Shown: positions 22,250-30,854 of the stretch, in pieces
Layout of the letters: the number at the start of each line of letters is the position of its first letter
How positions within the stretch are numbered: the stretch's first letter is position 1
Assembly (NCBI GenBank): GCA_039105265.1
Contig: JAPFFF010000004.1
Span: 4,898,001 to 4,962,000, forward strand
DNA: 64,000 nucleotides
DNA from: Tritrichomonas musculus
Taxonomy: Eukaryota; Parabasalia; Tritrichomonadida; Tritrichomonadidae
Direction: 5' to 3'
Notes under the pieces: model-generated
Seen by the model: only the letters and a program-made list of their open reading frames with translations
What the model was told of the DNA's origin: nothing
The model's database searches: none
Made by a program: the position numbers and the translations under genes

Positions 22250-22277
22250 AAAAGCATGAGTAGCTACTCATGCTTTT
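22250..22277. repeat. Perfect 28-bp palindrome
   Basis: Each half is aaaagcatgagtag. The symmetry is complete with no spacer. It is followed by about 160 bases of A-rich repeats with tttccgaaaa-like cores, which give a meaningless minus-strand open frame. Confidence 0.85.
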
Positions 22278-22721
22278 ATGGAAAAAAAAATTCTCAAAAA
22301 AATTGGATTTTCCGAAAAAAAAAATTTTCCGAAAACCAGCCTGTTTTTGGAAAAAAAAGAATTTCTTATTATTGTTGAGTTTTCGGAAAAAAGGTTATTT
22401 TTGAGCAAGCTTTTTTTTTTTGGAAAACCCTCTATTATAATAAATGGCAAAACTTAATTCTAAACATATTTTAAGAAGAATATAATCATTTTATCTATAT
22501 AATATATATATTTCATCATTATAAAGGTCAACTTTTATTTGGTTTAATGTTCGTATTGGTTTTTATACATTTCTTCTTTAATTTGATCATAAATGTGGTA
22601 CATTTTAATGTACAATGTATTATGAGACTGTGAAAATGGAGTGACCCATTATTCACTGTCTATTAAAAATACTGCTACGAAAATTTGTTACAAATGATAA
22701 AATTTTAGATCAATATTGTAA

Positions 22722-23057
22722 TTAAATTTCGTTGGGATTTAAACTGGTATTTAGGTAGTTCGGGATTCGAAAACTTCTTCTTATAAAGTTCTCAGAATAA
22801 TATCCGCAAGCAAATAAAGAAAACATGAAACAAATGTATGAGATTAATCTTTTCATATGTGTTGGATCGTAATTTTTTATTAGGCATGAAGATACCAGTG
22901 TGTGCATGGATATAAGACAAGTAATGAAAAAAAATATTGATGGTAAAAGATATTTGCAAAATGTTGAAAAACTAGGGAATCTACTTGTATATGTTATTTG
23001 TAGAACTTGTGGTTTAACATTATCGATTGAGGTTGGGGTTGGAGTTGGTTTTTCCAT
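22722..23057 (-). CDS. Small two-span membrane protein, unknown
   Basis: The 111-residue frame starts with ATG. It has a Pro/Thr-rich N-terminus (EKPTPTPTSID) and two hydrophobic segments, about residues 36-60 (LLPSIFFFITCLISMHTLVS) and 71-86 (LISYICFMFSLFACGYY), followed by a basic polar tail. It looks like a real small integral membrane protein rather than chance, but no family is recognised. It lies at the far end of the Polinton-like element, just inside its terminus, so it may be an element-encoded protein. Confidence 0.4.
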   Translation of the reverse strand: MEKPTPTPTSIDNVKPQVLQITYTSRFPSFSTFCKYLLPSIFFFITCLISMHTLVSSCLIKNYDPTHMKRLISYICFMFSLFACGYYSENFIRRSFRIPNYLNTSLNPNEI

Positions 23058-24087
23058 TAAGAAAGTTTTCCTGTAAAATTTTAATTTGCCGACGTTTATT
23101 TTAAGTGAATTTTCTATAAACGGTCGTTATTTCCTATTCAAATCTTTAAAGTTGAATTCAAAATGCTTAGAACAACTATTGAAAAAATTTGTGAGAAAAG
23201 TGGAAAACTCAATCTTCATATTTTTTTTTTATTCCGAATCTTTTACTTATAAAAACCGATATTTAGTTTTCCTAGTAAAACCGCAAACTACCTTTTTATT
23301 CTGAGATGGCTTATTTTAAAGAGAAACTTGTTTTAAGTCAGATATTTCGTTCAGATCAGATAAATGATAATTACAAAAACAGAATAGAGATGAAAATAAT
23401 GGCTAAACAAGATTTTTCTTATTATTAAATACATTAAACTCCATATTTAACAAATTTTACAATTATCAAATAATTATAAATTTTTGATGTGTTGAAATTC
23501 TTCCAGTAAAACAACAAATGATTTAAAATTCAAAACAAATTCCAAAAGCTAAAAGAAAAATTAGCAAATTATAAAAAATTTTCATTGAATAACATTTAAT
23601 AAGAATTTTTAAAAAGGCATATTATTTCGCGCATATATGGAAACTCGATAATGCAATTGGCCAAATTGTTTAGAGATCTCATAACTTCATTTTATTCAAA
23701 TTAAAAAATCATATCAAAAATAGAAATGCCAAAATAAATCTATATTCAAAAGAAAAATTAATTCTTAAACAAAAATGTTTTTATTATTATTATTTTATCT
23801 TTTATTTTTCAATATTTTTATGTTTTTTAAATTGTCTCACTTTTTCATTTTCAGAGAACTTCAGGATTTCTTACATTCATGATGGAACAAAATTGAATGC
23901 TTTTCAATGATATTTGAAAAAGCTTGTCCTAAGCTTTTTGAATCCAACTTTAGTCTTTATTACTTCAGAAATTTGATTTTTTGAAGTTCTCAAAAAGTAG
24001 ACGTATGAAAATTTTCATATTTTCAATTTAAAAGGATTTTTGACTTTATCAAAATAATTTTGGATTTTCTGAGGACTTTGCTTATCG
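23058..24087. other. AT-rich part of the Polinton-like element
   Basis: No gene recognised. Short open frames on the plus strand here start at non-ATG codons and look like chance. Confidence 0.4.
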
Positions 24088-24321
24088 TCAAAGAACTTCG
24101 CAAAAAGTTCTATTCGTTTTTTTAATTTTCAATCCTGACTGTTCCTTTCGCACATGCATTAAGTCACAGACTTTCCAACCAAGACAGAATATTGGACATA
24201 CAACGACTAGCGTTTTATGCTTGGTTGGGAAAGTTTTCTCAAAATAATTTTCTGATGATTTTATTCTTTTACGTATATAATTCATTAATAATACATAATC
24301 AAAATTAGTTAAAACCGACAA
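24088..24321 (-). CDS. Doubtful 77-residue open frame
   Basis: A Cys-containing central segment (LVVVCPIFCLGWKVCDL) gives it a protein-like look, but no family is recognised. It may be a remnant of an element gene. Confidence 0.2.
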   Translation of the reverse strand: MSVLTNFDYVLLMNYIRKRIKSSENYFEKTFPTKHKTLVVVCPIFCLGWKVCDLMHVRKEQSGLKIKKTNRTFCEVL

Positions 24322-25049
24322 TATTTAACAAAACTGGATAAAATTAATGAAAGTCGATGCATTGTTTTTATTCATGTTTCAAAACAGTTATTTTATGATG
24401 AAATCAATTATTTCGACAATGATTCATTTATCCTTAATCAATACAAAAATTAATGATTTTATTCAATTTGATCAAGAATAAAGGCATTTTTGTATACTTC
24501 GACTTTTTAGTTGATGATTATCATTGATTCGAAATAAATTTGAATTGAAATTGTTTCTACTTTTAATAGAAATAGAAATTTAATTACTACAGCACTATGG
24601 ACCGAGTGGATTGAGTGGATCGGGTCCAAAAATTTATTTGAAAAAAGTGGACAACGGACATTTGGACAACAAAAAAATTACAGTAATCATATCAATTTTT
24701 ATGTATTTATGATTGATTATTGATGAAAATTGATGATTTTTAATAATTTTCATTGATTATTTTGCTTTTAGTGCCACTATGTCACACGGTGACAGACCAT
24801 TATTATATTTTTAATGGGAATAAGGCAATAAGGCACAAAAATAATGAGAAATATGTTAATTACAGTTAATATTTTGATGTAAATTAACGAAAAACAGTGA
24901 TTTTTTGGTAGTCCAGGTAACCCGGTTTACCACTTTAGTTTTTAAAAAATAAACAACAAACATTTGAACAACATATTTGATCAAAAATGCATGATTTGTC
25001 TTTAATGAACGTGAATTTTTGAGTGTTTTTGACAAAAATAAACGAAAAT
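24322..25049. other. AT-rich part of the Polinton-like element
   Basis: No coding signal seen. A slightly GC-richer patch near 24590-24640 and 24900-24935 (gtggatcgggtcc; aacccggtttacc) has no interpretable feature. Confidence 0.4.
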
Positions 25050-25406
25050 TTATGTATTTTCAGTAGAATCCATGAATTCATCATAATCATCAGTCAAATC
25101 ACGGTTTATTGTTTGTTTACATAAACTCTTACATTCATCTTTCAGGATATAACACCATTTTTGATTACCTTTAGGACCTTTCTTTTTACGATCACACTTA
25201 TCCTTCAATTGAAGCTGAAAGTTTTTGTCCTTCATATCTGATGGTTTATACATCAAAGCATCTGAACAAATCATTCCTTTAACTAAATCATCATAATGAT
25301 CGCAAATAAATTGATCGATAGGTGATTTAGAAGCATTAATGATATCTTGTTTGGCTTCAGTCATTGGTATATCACGAATGTTGAATGAAGATAGATCGTA
25401 ATTCAT
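25050..25406 (-). CDS. C-terminal region of the D5-like SF3 helicase (element gene)
   Basis: The 118-residue stretch opens with DLSSFNIRDIPMTEAKQD, typical of the end of D5/DUF5906-type primase-helicases, where the last helicase helix precedes a C-terminal winged-helix-like tail. The remainder is Lys/Cys-rich. It belongs with the helicase stretch at 26095-26874 on the same strand, with AT-rich DNA between them. Confidence 0.6.
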   Translation of the reverse strand: MNYDLSSFNIRDIPMTEAKQDIINASKSPIDQFICDHYDDLVKGMICSDALMYKPSDMKDKNFQLQLKDKCDRKKKGPKGNQKWCYILKDECKSLCKQTINRDLTDDYDEFMDSTENT

Positions 25407-26094
25407 GAAGAATGTTAATAAATTAAGAGCATAGTTAGGTATGAAAAATGCAGGATGACTTGAAATATTATTATATAATATAAAATATAAGGAAATAAAT
25501 ATATTTCCTAAATATAAAGATTAAATTGACGTTCAATATAAAAAAAAATATATTTTAATTTTTTGAAAAAGAAAAAAAAATTGATATGTTTATTTCAAAT
25601 AAAATTATCAATACATGATATAAAATTGAATTAATATTCTTTGAAAAAAATTGAAGTCTAAGAAAATTGATAATGATTTTCTGAGTTGTTTGATAGTTGT
25701 AAAATATTTTTAATTGAAAAAAATTGTGAGAAAAAAAGAGATTTCTGGGGAGTATAAAAAATAAAGTACTCAAAAAATGAAATTAGCAATAAAAAGAAAT
25801 CCAACGTCACGATTCCAGATTTTTTTATTTATTTCATAATAAGATTTCAAAATAAAACTAGTTGATCAGCCTTTTTTTCCGACTTGTGCCTATTGATCTA
25901 ATGAATATTCCTTATCATATCTTCATTCATGGAAATATTTAAGAGCAAGCAAACACGAAATATTATAACTTATTGTTTTTTATCAACATTGCTCCAATCA
26001 AGATTTTTTTTAATCATGATATTAGTTATAAAACACTCATTCTTTCATTCTCTTTTTGAAAGATTTAAAATTGAATACTTTACCTTATTATGCT
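25407..26094. other. AT-rich segment between helicase parts
   Basis: No coding signal and no trichomonad-type splice motif recognised. No inverted termini are visible, so its origin is unknown. Confidence 0.4.
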
Positions 26095-26874
26095 CTATAA
26101 ATTATCATAAAAATCTTTAGTGCATGAATTCATCAACGATTTAAAATAATTGAATTGTCCTTTATACTTACCGCTGACTTGAAGAACTACATAACGACGA
26201 TCTCCTGCTTCAATCTTAACTGGAAATGCGTTGTTTGTACAGAATATAAAATTAGCAACGTTCTCAGCTGTATGTCTTGGTTGAAGCTTTTCATTAATCC
26301 TTATTGTATTATCCGTAATTTTTGATTTTAGTGAATTGAAGTTTACCATACGATCATCACCGTTGTTCTTCATTTCGTTAAGAACTAATAACATTTTATT
26401 CTCAACGATTGAGTTGAAATTACCTGTCAATTCTTCTATTTCATTAATGTTTCGTTCTGAAAAAACAGCTAATAACTCACATAAAATGTCAGTAAATCTG
26501 TTCTTACCGACGCCTTGAAGACCTTTTAACACTAATGCTGTTTCATTCTTGATACCAGGATTTTGAACCATTGATGCAATCCAACCAATTACATAACTAA
26601 ACGCTTCATTATCATTATTACAGATGATTTCTCTAATGAAATCAATGAACTGTTCAATAATACCGTAATTGATTTTATTCAATACATTGTACTTATAACC
26701 ATGAAAAATTGATAAAACATCTTTGTCAGATGAATTGAAAGCAACACCTTTAACTGTTAATGAAGTTAATTTAGTTAATAACACGTCATATGCCGTGATG
26801 GTTTTCTTACCATCGTTCCCTAATTTAATCATTTTTAATGACTCTTTCATCGATGTGTTATTGACAAACACCAA
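26095..26874 (-). CDS. SF3 (D5-like) helicase of a Polinton-like element
   Basis: The stretch has a Walker A of the SF3 type (LKGLQGVGKNRF), a Walker B-like KMLLVLNEM, and the motif C/arginine-finger region NFIFCTNNAFP...AGDRRYVVL. This is diagnostic for D5-like/DUF5906 helicases of viruses, phages and virus-like elements. These act as hexameric 3'-5' replicative helicases and are commonly coupled to an AEP primase, as here: the primase gene lies immediately upstream on the same strand. The upstream edge has no ATG, in keeping with one primase-helicase unit. The element is broken. Confidence 0.8.
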   Translation of the reverse strand: MVFVNNTSMKESLKMIKLGNDGKKTITAYDVLLTKLTSLTVKGVAFNSSDKDVLSIFHGYKYNVLNKINYGIIEQFIDFIREIICNNDNEAFSYVIGWIASMVQNPGIKNETALVLKGLQGVGKNRFTDILCELLAVFSERNINEIEELTGNFNSIVENKMLLVLNEMKNNGDDRMVNFNSLKSKITDNTIRINEKLQPRHTAENVANFIFCTNNAFPVKIEAGDRRYVVLQVSGKYKGQFNYFKSLMNSCTKDFYDNL

Positions 26875-26907
26875 TGACCATGTTTTACTATGAATATCAT
26901 ATTCCTT

Positions 26908-28020
26908 TTATATAAACATTTTTGTACCTGAATCAATGAAACGAATAACTTTACTTAAATCTTCAATAATTTCTGATGAATGTTTATATAAGTTCCTTTC
27001 AACCTTTCGTCTAATGTCAGTCATTGAGAAATCGTCATTAAGGTTTATATTAAATCTTTTAACAGCATGACTCATTAAAGGTTTAACATATTCATCATTG
27101 TACTCTGTTTGATATAGTTTTAGTATCTTTGCCAAAACGAATGGTGACGTTGATAAATGTGAAAATCTTGAACGTTTATTATCAAAATTGTTTCTAGCAT
27201 TATCTGTTAATTTACAGAACTGATAAGCATTATTATAAGCTTCCTCAATGAACTTCTTTGGTAATGAATTAATGGCTTGAAACAAAGTGAATAAAGTAAC
27301 TTCTTTACTTAATGGGATATTACCGCCATCATTATGAACTTCAAAATCAGCGATACCATCGATTAATGCTTGAGCTAATTCATCACTGAGAACAACATCT
27401 TGATTCTCTTTAATAATGTTATTAATCTCTTCAGTTTGTTGAACCTTAATAGTTATGTCAAGATCATTTAATATATTTGATAATGAACGAGTTATTTTTG
27501 AATCATAACCACCTCTAACAAACTCATACGCACAAATCTTTTCACGAGCGTTTTTTCTCACTCGTGAGTCAGCCATAACGATTAATGAACGTTTTGATTC
27601 GTCGATGGATGTCATTAAATCAATGTCATAATCCGAACAAGAATAACATTTAATCATTCTGTTTGACGTTGGTTCAAAAAATTCTGTATTACAATAAATG
27701 TGTAAACCACCTGAACCAGTTTTGACTATTACATCTTCGTCAGATAACTTACTTAATATCTGTTTCCTAACTTGATCCTTTAATTCATCATTATATGATT
27801 TGTTTATATCAACATCAATGATACATAAATTTTGAATTTTATTTAGTAATAAAGCCTTGCCAGTAATTCTACCTTTACCGCCATCATGTTTGAGGTAATT
27901 TAATAAATCAACTGTGTTCGAACCAATACGTTCATTAAGTGATTTCGTTTCTGAATTAACTAACGAATCTGCTAATGAATCAATAAATTCATCATTTCGT
28001 TCAATGTTCAATGTTGTCAT
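26908..28020 (-). CDS. AEP-type primase of a Polinton-like element
   Basis: The 370-residue stretch starts with ATG. The archaeo-eukaryotic primase core is visible: motif I IIDVDINK with paired Asp, motif II VKTGSGGLHIYC with the catalytic His, and motif III DYDIDLMTS with Asp. The second half is helical linker sequence of the kind found between primase and helicase domains. The role is primer synthesis (perhaps prim-pol) at the start of element replication. The core is clearly related to the C-terminal domain of the polymerase gene at 51.4-55.5 kb (SGSLHIYA versus SGGLHIYC). Confidence 0.75.
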   Translation of the reverse strand: MTTLNIERNDEFIDSLADSLVNSETKSLNERIGSNTVDLLNYLKHDGGKGRITGKALLLNKIQNLCIIDVDINKSYNDELKDQVRKQILSKLSDEDVIVKTGSGGLHIYCNTEFFEPTSNRMIKCYSCSDYDIDLMTSIDESKRSLIVMADSRVRKNAREKICAYEFVRGGYDSKITRSLSNILNDLDITIKVQQTEEINNIIKENQDVVLSDELAQALIDGIADFEVHNDGGNIPLSKEVTLFTLFQAINSLPKKFIEEAYNNAYQFCKLTDNARNNFDNKRSRFSHLSTSPFVLAKILKLYQTEYNDEYVKPLMSHAVKRFNINLNDDFSMTDIRRKVERNLYKHSSEIIEDLSKVIRFIDSGTKMFI

Positions 28021-28026
28021 TTTTAT

Positions 28027-28464
28027 CTACTTTGATTGAAAATAAAAAATTAAAATTATTTTTAAAACTAGATTAGTTTTTATTTTTGGATTTATGTCAA
28101 TTCTGTTGTTCAAATCACTTTCATCATCACTTAATTTATTCTTAACACTTACATAATTGTACTTCACAAATGTCATTTTACCATTTCGCTTCACAAAATG
28201 ATAACCGTTATATTTTACATTTTTGTTTAACTCTTTTGTATCTAATTGATTACTAATTTCATTATTTCTCATTAACTTTCTCATTAATTTGAGCTCATCA
28301 CGATTCACTAATTCTTTAATAATTTTCATCATGGATCTTTGATCCGAAATTATATTCCTTAAGTCTACATCATTTATTTTATCATTCATAGAAGTCATAC
28401 TTAATTCATTAATATTTGTCATTAATATTTCATTAACATTAAAATATATCATAAAAAACAACAT
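28027..28464 (-). CDS. Small element gene A, unknown (paralogue of gene B)
   Basis: The 145-residue frame starts with ATG. Residues about 45-110 match the neighbouring gene at 28574-28888: a helical region (MKIIKELVNRDELKLMRKLM), then LDTKELNKN, GYHFVKRNGKMTF and a tyrosine. The function is unknown. It lies 6 bases upstream of the primase on the same strand. The hydrophobic C-terminal residues are not shared with the paralogue. Confidence 0.5.
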   Translation of the reverse strand: MLFFMIYFNVNEILMTNINELSMTSMNDKINDVDLRNIISDQRSMMKIIKELVNRDELKLMRKLMRNNEISNQLDTKELNKNVKYNGYHFVKRNGKMTFVKYNYVSVKNKLSDDESDLNNRIDINPKIKTNLVLKIILIFYFQSK

Positions 28465-28573
28465 AAATTATTTTACATAAATTATATATAATATTCAGAA
28501 ATATCTGAAAAAAGTTGAAAAAAATCAGTAAGTCTAAAAGTTGATAAAAGATGAAAATGACATTTCTTAATTT

Positions 28574-28888
28574 TTACACATTTGAATTCTCAGACAAAGT
28601 CATACTATTTATTATTTTCACCATCTCTTCATTTGCCTTTCGTTTCTTATTACAATTATTGAAGTAATAATTTTTTTGAAACATCAATCTACCATGATTT
28701 TTAGCAAATCTGTAGCCTTCAATACAAAATCGTTTATTCATCTCTTTTGTATTAAAATTACCTACTACATCATTATATTTTAATAATTTTTTCAATAATT
28801 CAAACTCTTTATTATTCAATAACGTTTCAATTAATTTCATCAATATTTTTTCATCACTTTCTTTATAAATATCATAACCTTCACTCAT
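28574..28888 (-). CDS. Small element gene B, unknown (paralogue of gene A)
   Basis: The 104-residue frame starts with ATG. It shows MKLIETLLNNKEFELLKKLL, FNTKEMNKR, then GYRFAKNHGRLMFQK, the same order as gene A. The pair therefore arose by tandem duplication long ago. The short helical half followed by a basic aromatic motif could be a DNA- or RNA-binding module. This is inference from composition only. Confidence 0.5.
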   Translation of the reverse strand: MSEGYDIYKESDEKILMKLIETLLNNKEFELLKKLLKYNDVVGNFNTKEMNKRFCIEGYRFAKNHGRLMFQKNYYFNNCNKKRKANEEMVKIINSMTLSENSNV

Positions 28889-28994
28889 CGTTATTTATTA
28901 TAAGATTAAAAAATAAATTTATAAAAAATTTTTAACATTAATTTTAAAAATGACATGTTACATAAAATAATTTAAAAAAATTAATTTATAATTT

Positions 28995-29129
28995 ATGGAG
29001 AATGTGTTCGATAAATATTTGGAGGAAGGTTATTATCATGCTCAAATCAATGTCGCGGTTAATGTAGAACGTAAATGTGATTCATTAAAAACCCAATTAT
29101 TGAATAATTATATTAAACACATCGAATAA
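28995..29129 (+). CDS. 44-codon open frame, doubtful
   Basis: It starts with ATG and ends with TAA, giving a normal-looking small protein (MENVFDKYLEEGYYH at the start). It is the only plus-strand frame in this part of the element and overlaps the end of the integrase-containing gene. It may be a remnant of a convergent gene. Confidence 0.2.
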   Translation: MENVFDKYLEEGYYHAQINVAVNVERKCDSLKTQLLNNYIKHIE

Positions 29130-30225
29130 TTTTATAACCCGGTGCTGTATCTATTGAATCATCAGAGGCTTTAATCATAAATTGGTTTCCTACTCGAGAA
29201 TCAATGATATATGATACTTTAGATAAATTGGTTCTAACTTTTTGCAAAGGGTTTTTATCTAAAACCAATCTGACACGTTCGCCAGGTTCAAAATCATAAG
29301 GGTTTATTTGAGATTGATTTTTAATATAATTTAATTCATCTTCTTCAGTGAATTTATTCGGTGATTTATCATTTAATGAACTATGAGGAATGTTATTATA
29401 TGCTTTAACGATATTGAGAATATCAGCGTTATTTCTATCTTTCATATCTCTTACCGTCCTCATAAATCGATTTATTATTGATAATTTGTTATGATCATTA
29501 TCTAAAGTAGTTTTGTAATTAATGTTATGATCTTTCATAAATGTTAAAACTTTTTTGGATAAATATGATTTGTCCTGATCTGATAGAATGGATGATACAT
29601 AAAAAAATGGATCTAAAGCATTATTATTTCTTGATGAATAAATGATTTCTTTAAAGCTTTCATTTTCATAAAAACCGTCCATTTGAATATCTTTATTCTC
29701 ACTACCATAATAAATACTGTTATCAGTGCTTTGATCAAACCAAAAACCTAAATCATACTTCATTATTAATTCTTCAGCAGGATATTTATTTATTGTATGG
29801 ATCATTTCGGCACGTTTTTGTTTCATTCTTTTATCAAAATCTTCATCAGTTTCACCATCCTTTTTATCTTCTGAATAATTTCTTGCAGCAAGTTTAAGAA
29901 AATTTTTGAAATCAGTTTGATTTTTTAAGCAACGACTTAGGTCTTGATAAATCTCTCTTAAATCAGATGTTACAGGAAGCCATGAATTAATATTAAACAG
30001 AAAAGCTATTACATCTTTTTGATCCATTTTATTAACTATTTCATCTATTCTATCATCACTTATTTTTAGATTAATGAAGTCTAACAATGGAATATTATAA
30101 TCATCAGGATATAATTCTTTCGCCTTTTCATGAAATTTTTCTTTTAAATATTTCCTGATAATGATTGAAAACCTTAAATTTCTTCGTTTATTTAAAGTCC
30201 ATATTGATCTAACGCCTATAATCAT
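29113..30225 (-). CDS. Conserved Polinton gene plus integrase C-terminal sequence
   Basis: The 370-residue stretch is a mosaic. The first ~210 residues match the conserved gene of the 12.8-14.7 kb element (SIWTLNKRRNL, DLREIYQDL, IQMDGFYENESFKEIIYSS). The rest is the C-terminal part of a retroviral-type integrase: LSDQDKSYLSKKVLTFMKDH, then HNKLSIINRFMRTVR, and an SH3-like tail (FEPGERVRLVLDKNP). The gene order, conserved gene then integrase, is the same as in the shorter element. It is part of a broken copy. Confidence 0.6.
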   Translation of the reverse strand: MIIGVRSIWTLNKRRNLRFSIIIRKYLKEKFHEKAKELYPDDYNIPLLDFINLKISDDRIDEIVNKMDQKDVIAFLFNINSWLPVTSDLREIYQDLSRCLKNQTDFKNFLKLAARNYSEDKKDGETDEDFDKRMKQKRAEMIHTINKYPAEELIMKYDLGFWFDQSTDNSIYYGSENKDIQMDGFYENESFKEIIYSSRNNNALDPFFYVSSILSDQDKSYLSKKVLTFMKDHNINYKTTLDNDHNKLSIINRFMRTVRDMKDRNNADILNIVKAYNNIPHSSLNDKSPNKFTEEDELNYIKNQSQINPYDFEPGERVRLVLDKNPLQKVRTNLSKVSYIIDSRVGNQFMIKASDDSIDTAPGYKIIRCV

Positions 30226-30241
30226 TTCTCTGGTATTACTG

Positions 30242-30403
30242 GTTTTCTATTCTGGAGGGTATTCAAAATAATAACGGTTAAATTTAGTTCCGTCTCTCAT
30301 TAATTCATAACCGTTAACAGTTTTACATTTTACAGCATCTTCTAAAACGTATGCGGTTTCTATTGGTATAGGAGTTTGTTGGAATGTTTCACTTCTCATC
30401 ATT
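30242..30403 (-). pseudogene. Upstream part of the conserved Polinton gene
   Basis: A short ATG-led stretch (MMRSETFQQTPIPIETAYV) ends just before the 29113-30225 gene. It corresponds to the region upstream of the same gene in the 12.8-14.7 kb element, where the TPIP motif recurs near 14470. Confidence 0.45.
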
Positions 30404-30854
30404 TATGAATTTATAAATTTTTAAAATTTTATGATGAAAAGTTATAAATTTTTGTGAAATCAACAAAAGTCGTTTTTGTCGGTTGATGAAATATATTAAA
30501 TTTTCAAAACAAAACAACGCAAACATAAATTTTAAAATTTTTTATTTATTTACTTTCAAATTAGTTTTAAAATAATTAGCTCTAAAATTTTAATTTTTTC
30601 AAAATTTTATTATATTAATGATCAAAATTGATTTTCAAAATTTATGAGTTAAATTACGCTGAAATCGTTTAGGATGGGATAAATGGGTTCACCCCATTAT
30701 CACAGCCTAACAATACTAACTAATGTTTTTTAATAAAAATGTTCTTTTAATAATTTATTGAAACAATAAAAAATGCAAAAACACAAAAAATTTTAATAAT
30801 TAGAAGTAGTTGCTTGTTTAGTAATTAGAACTTAAGAAGGAAAGGATTGATTTT

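Larger units (their letters stand above)
22623..30708 (-). mobile_element. Polinton-like element with AEP primase and SF3 helicase
   Basis: The ends match in inverted orientation over about 40 bp at roughly 80 percent: agactgtgaaaatggagtga on the left and aggctgtgataatggggtga on the complement at the right. Both begin with AG. Inside, all recognised genes lie on the minus strand: conserved gene plus integrase sequence, two related small genes, primase, and helicase. I see no family B polymerase or packaging ATPase. The copy is old, about 8.1 kb, and broken in several places. Assignment to the Polinton group rests on the integrase and on a gene shared with the 12.8-14.7 kb element. Confidence 0.6.
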
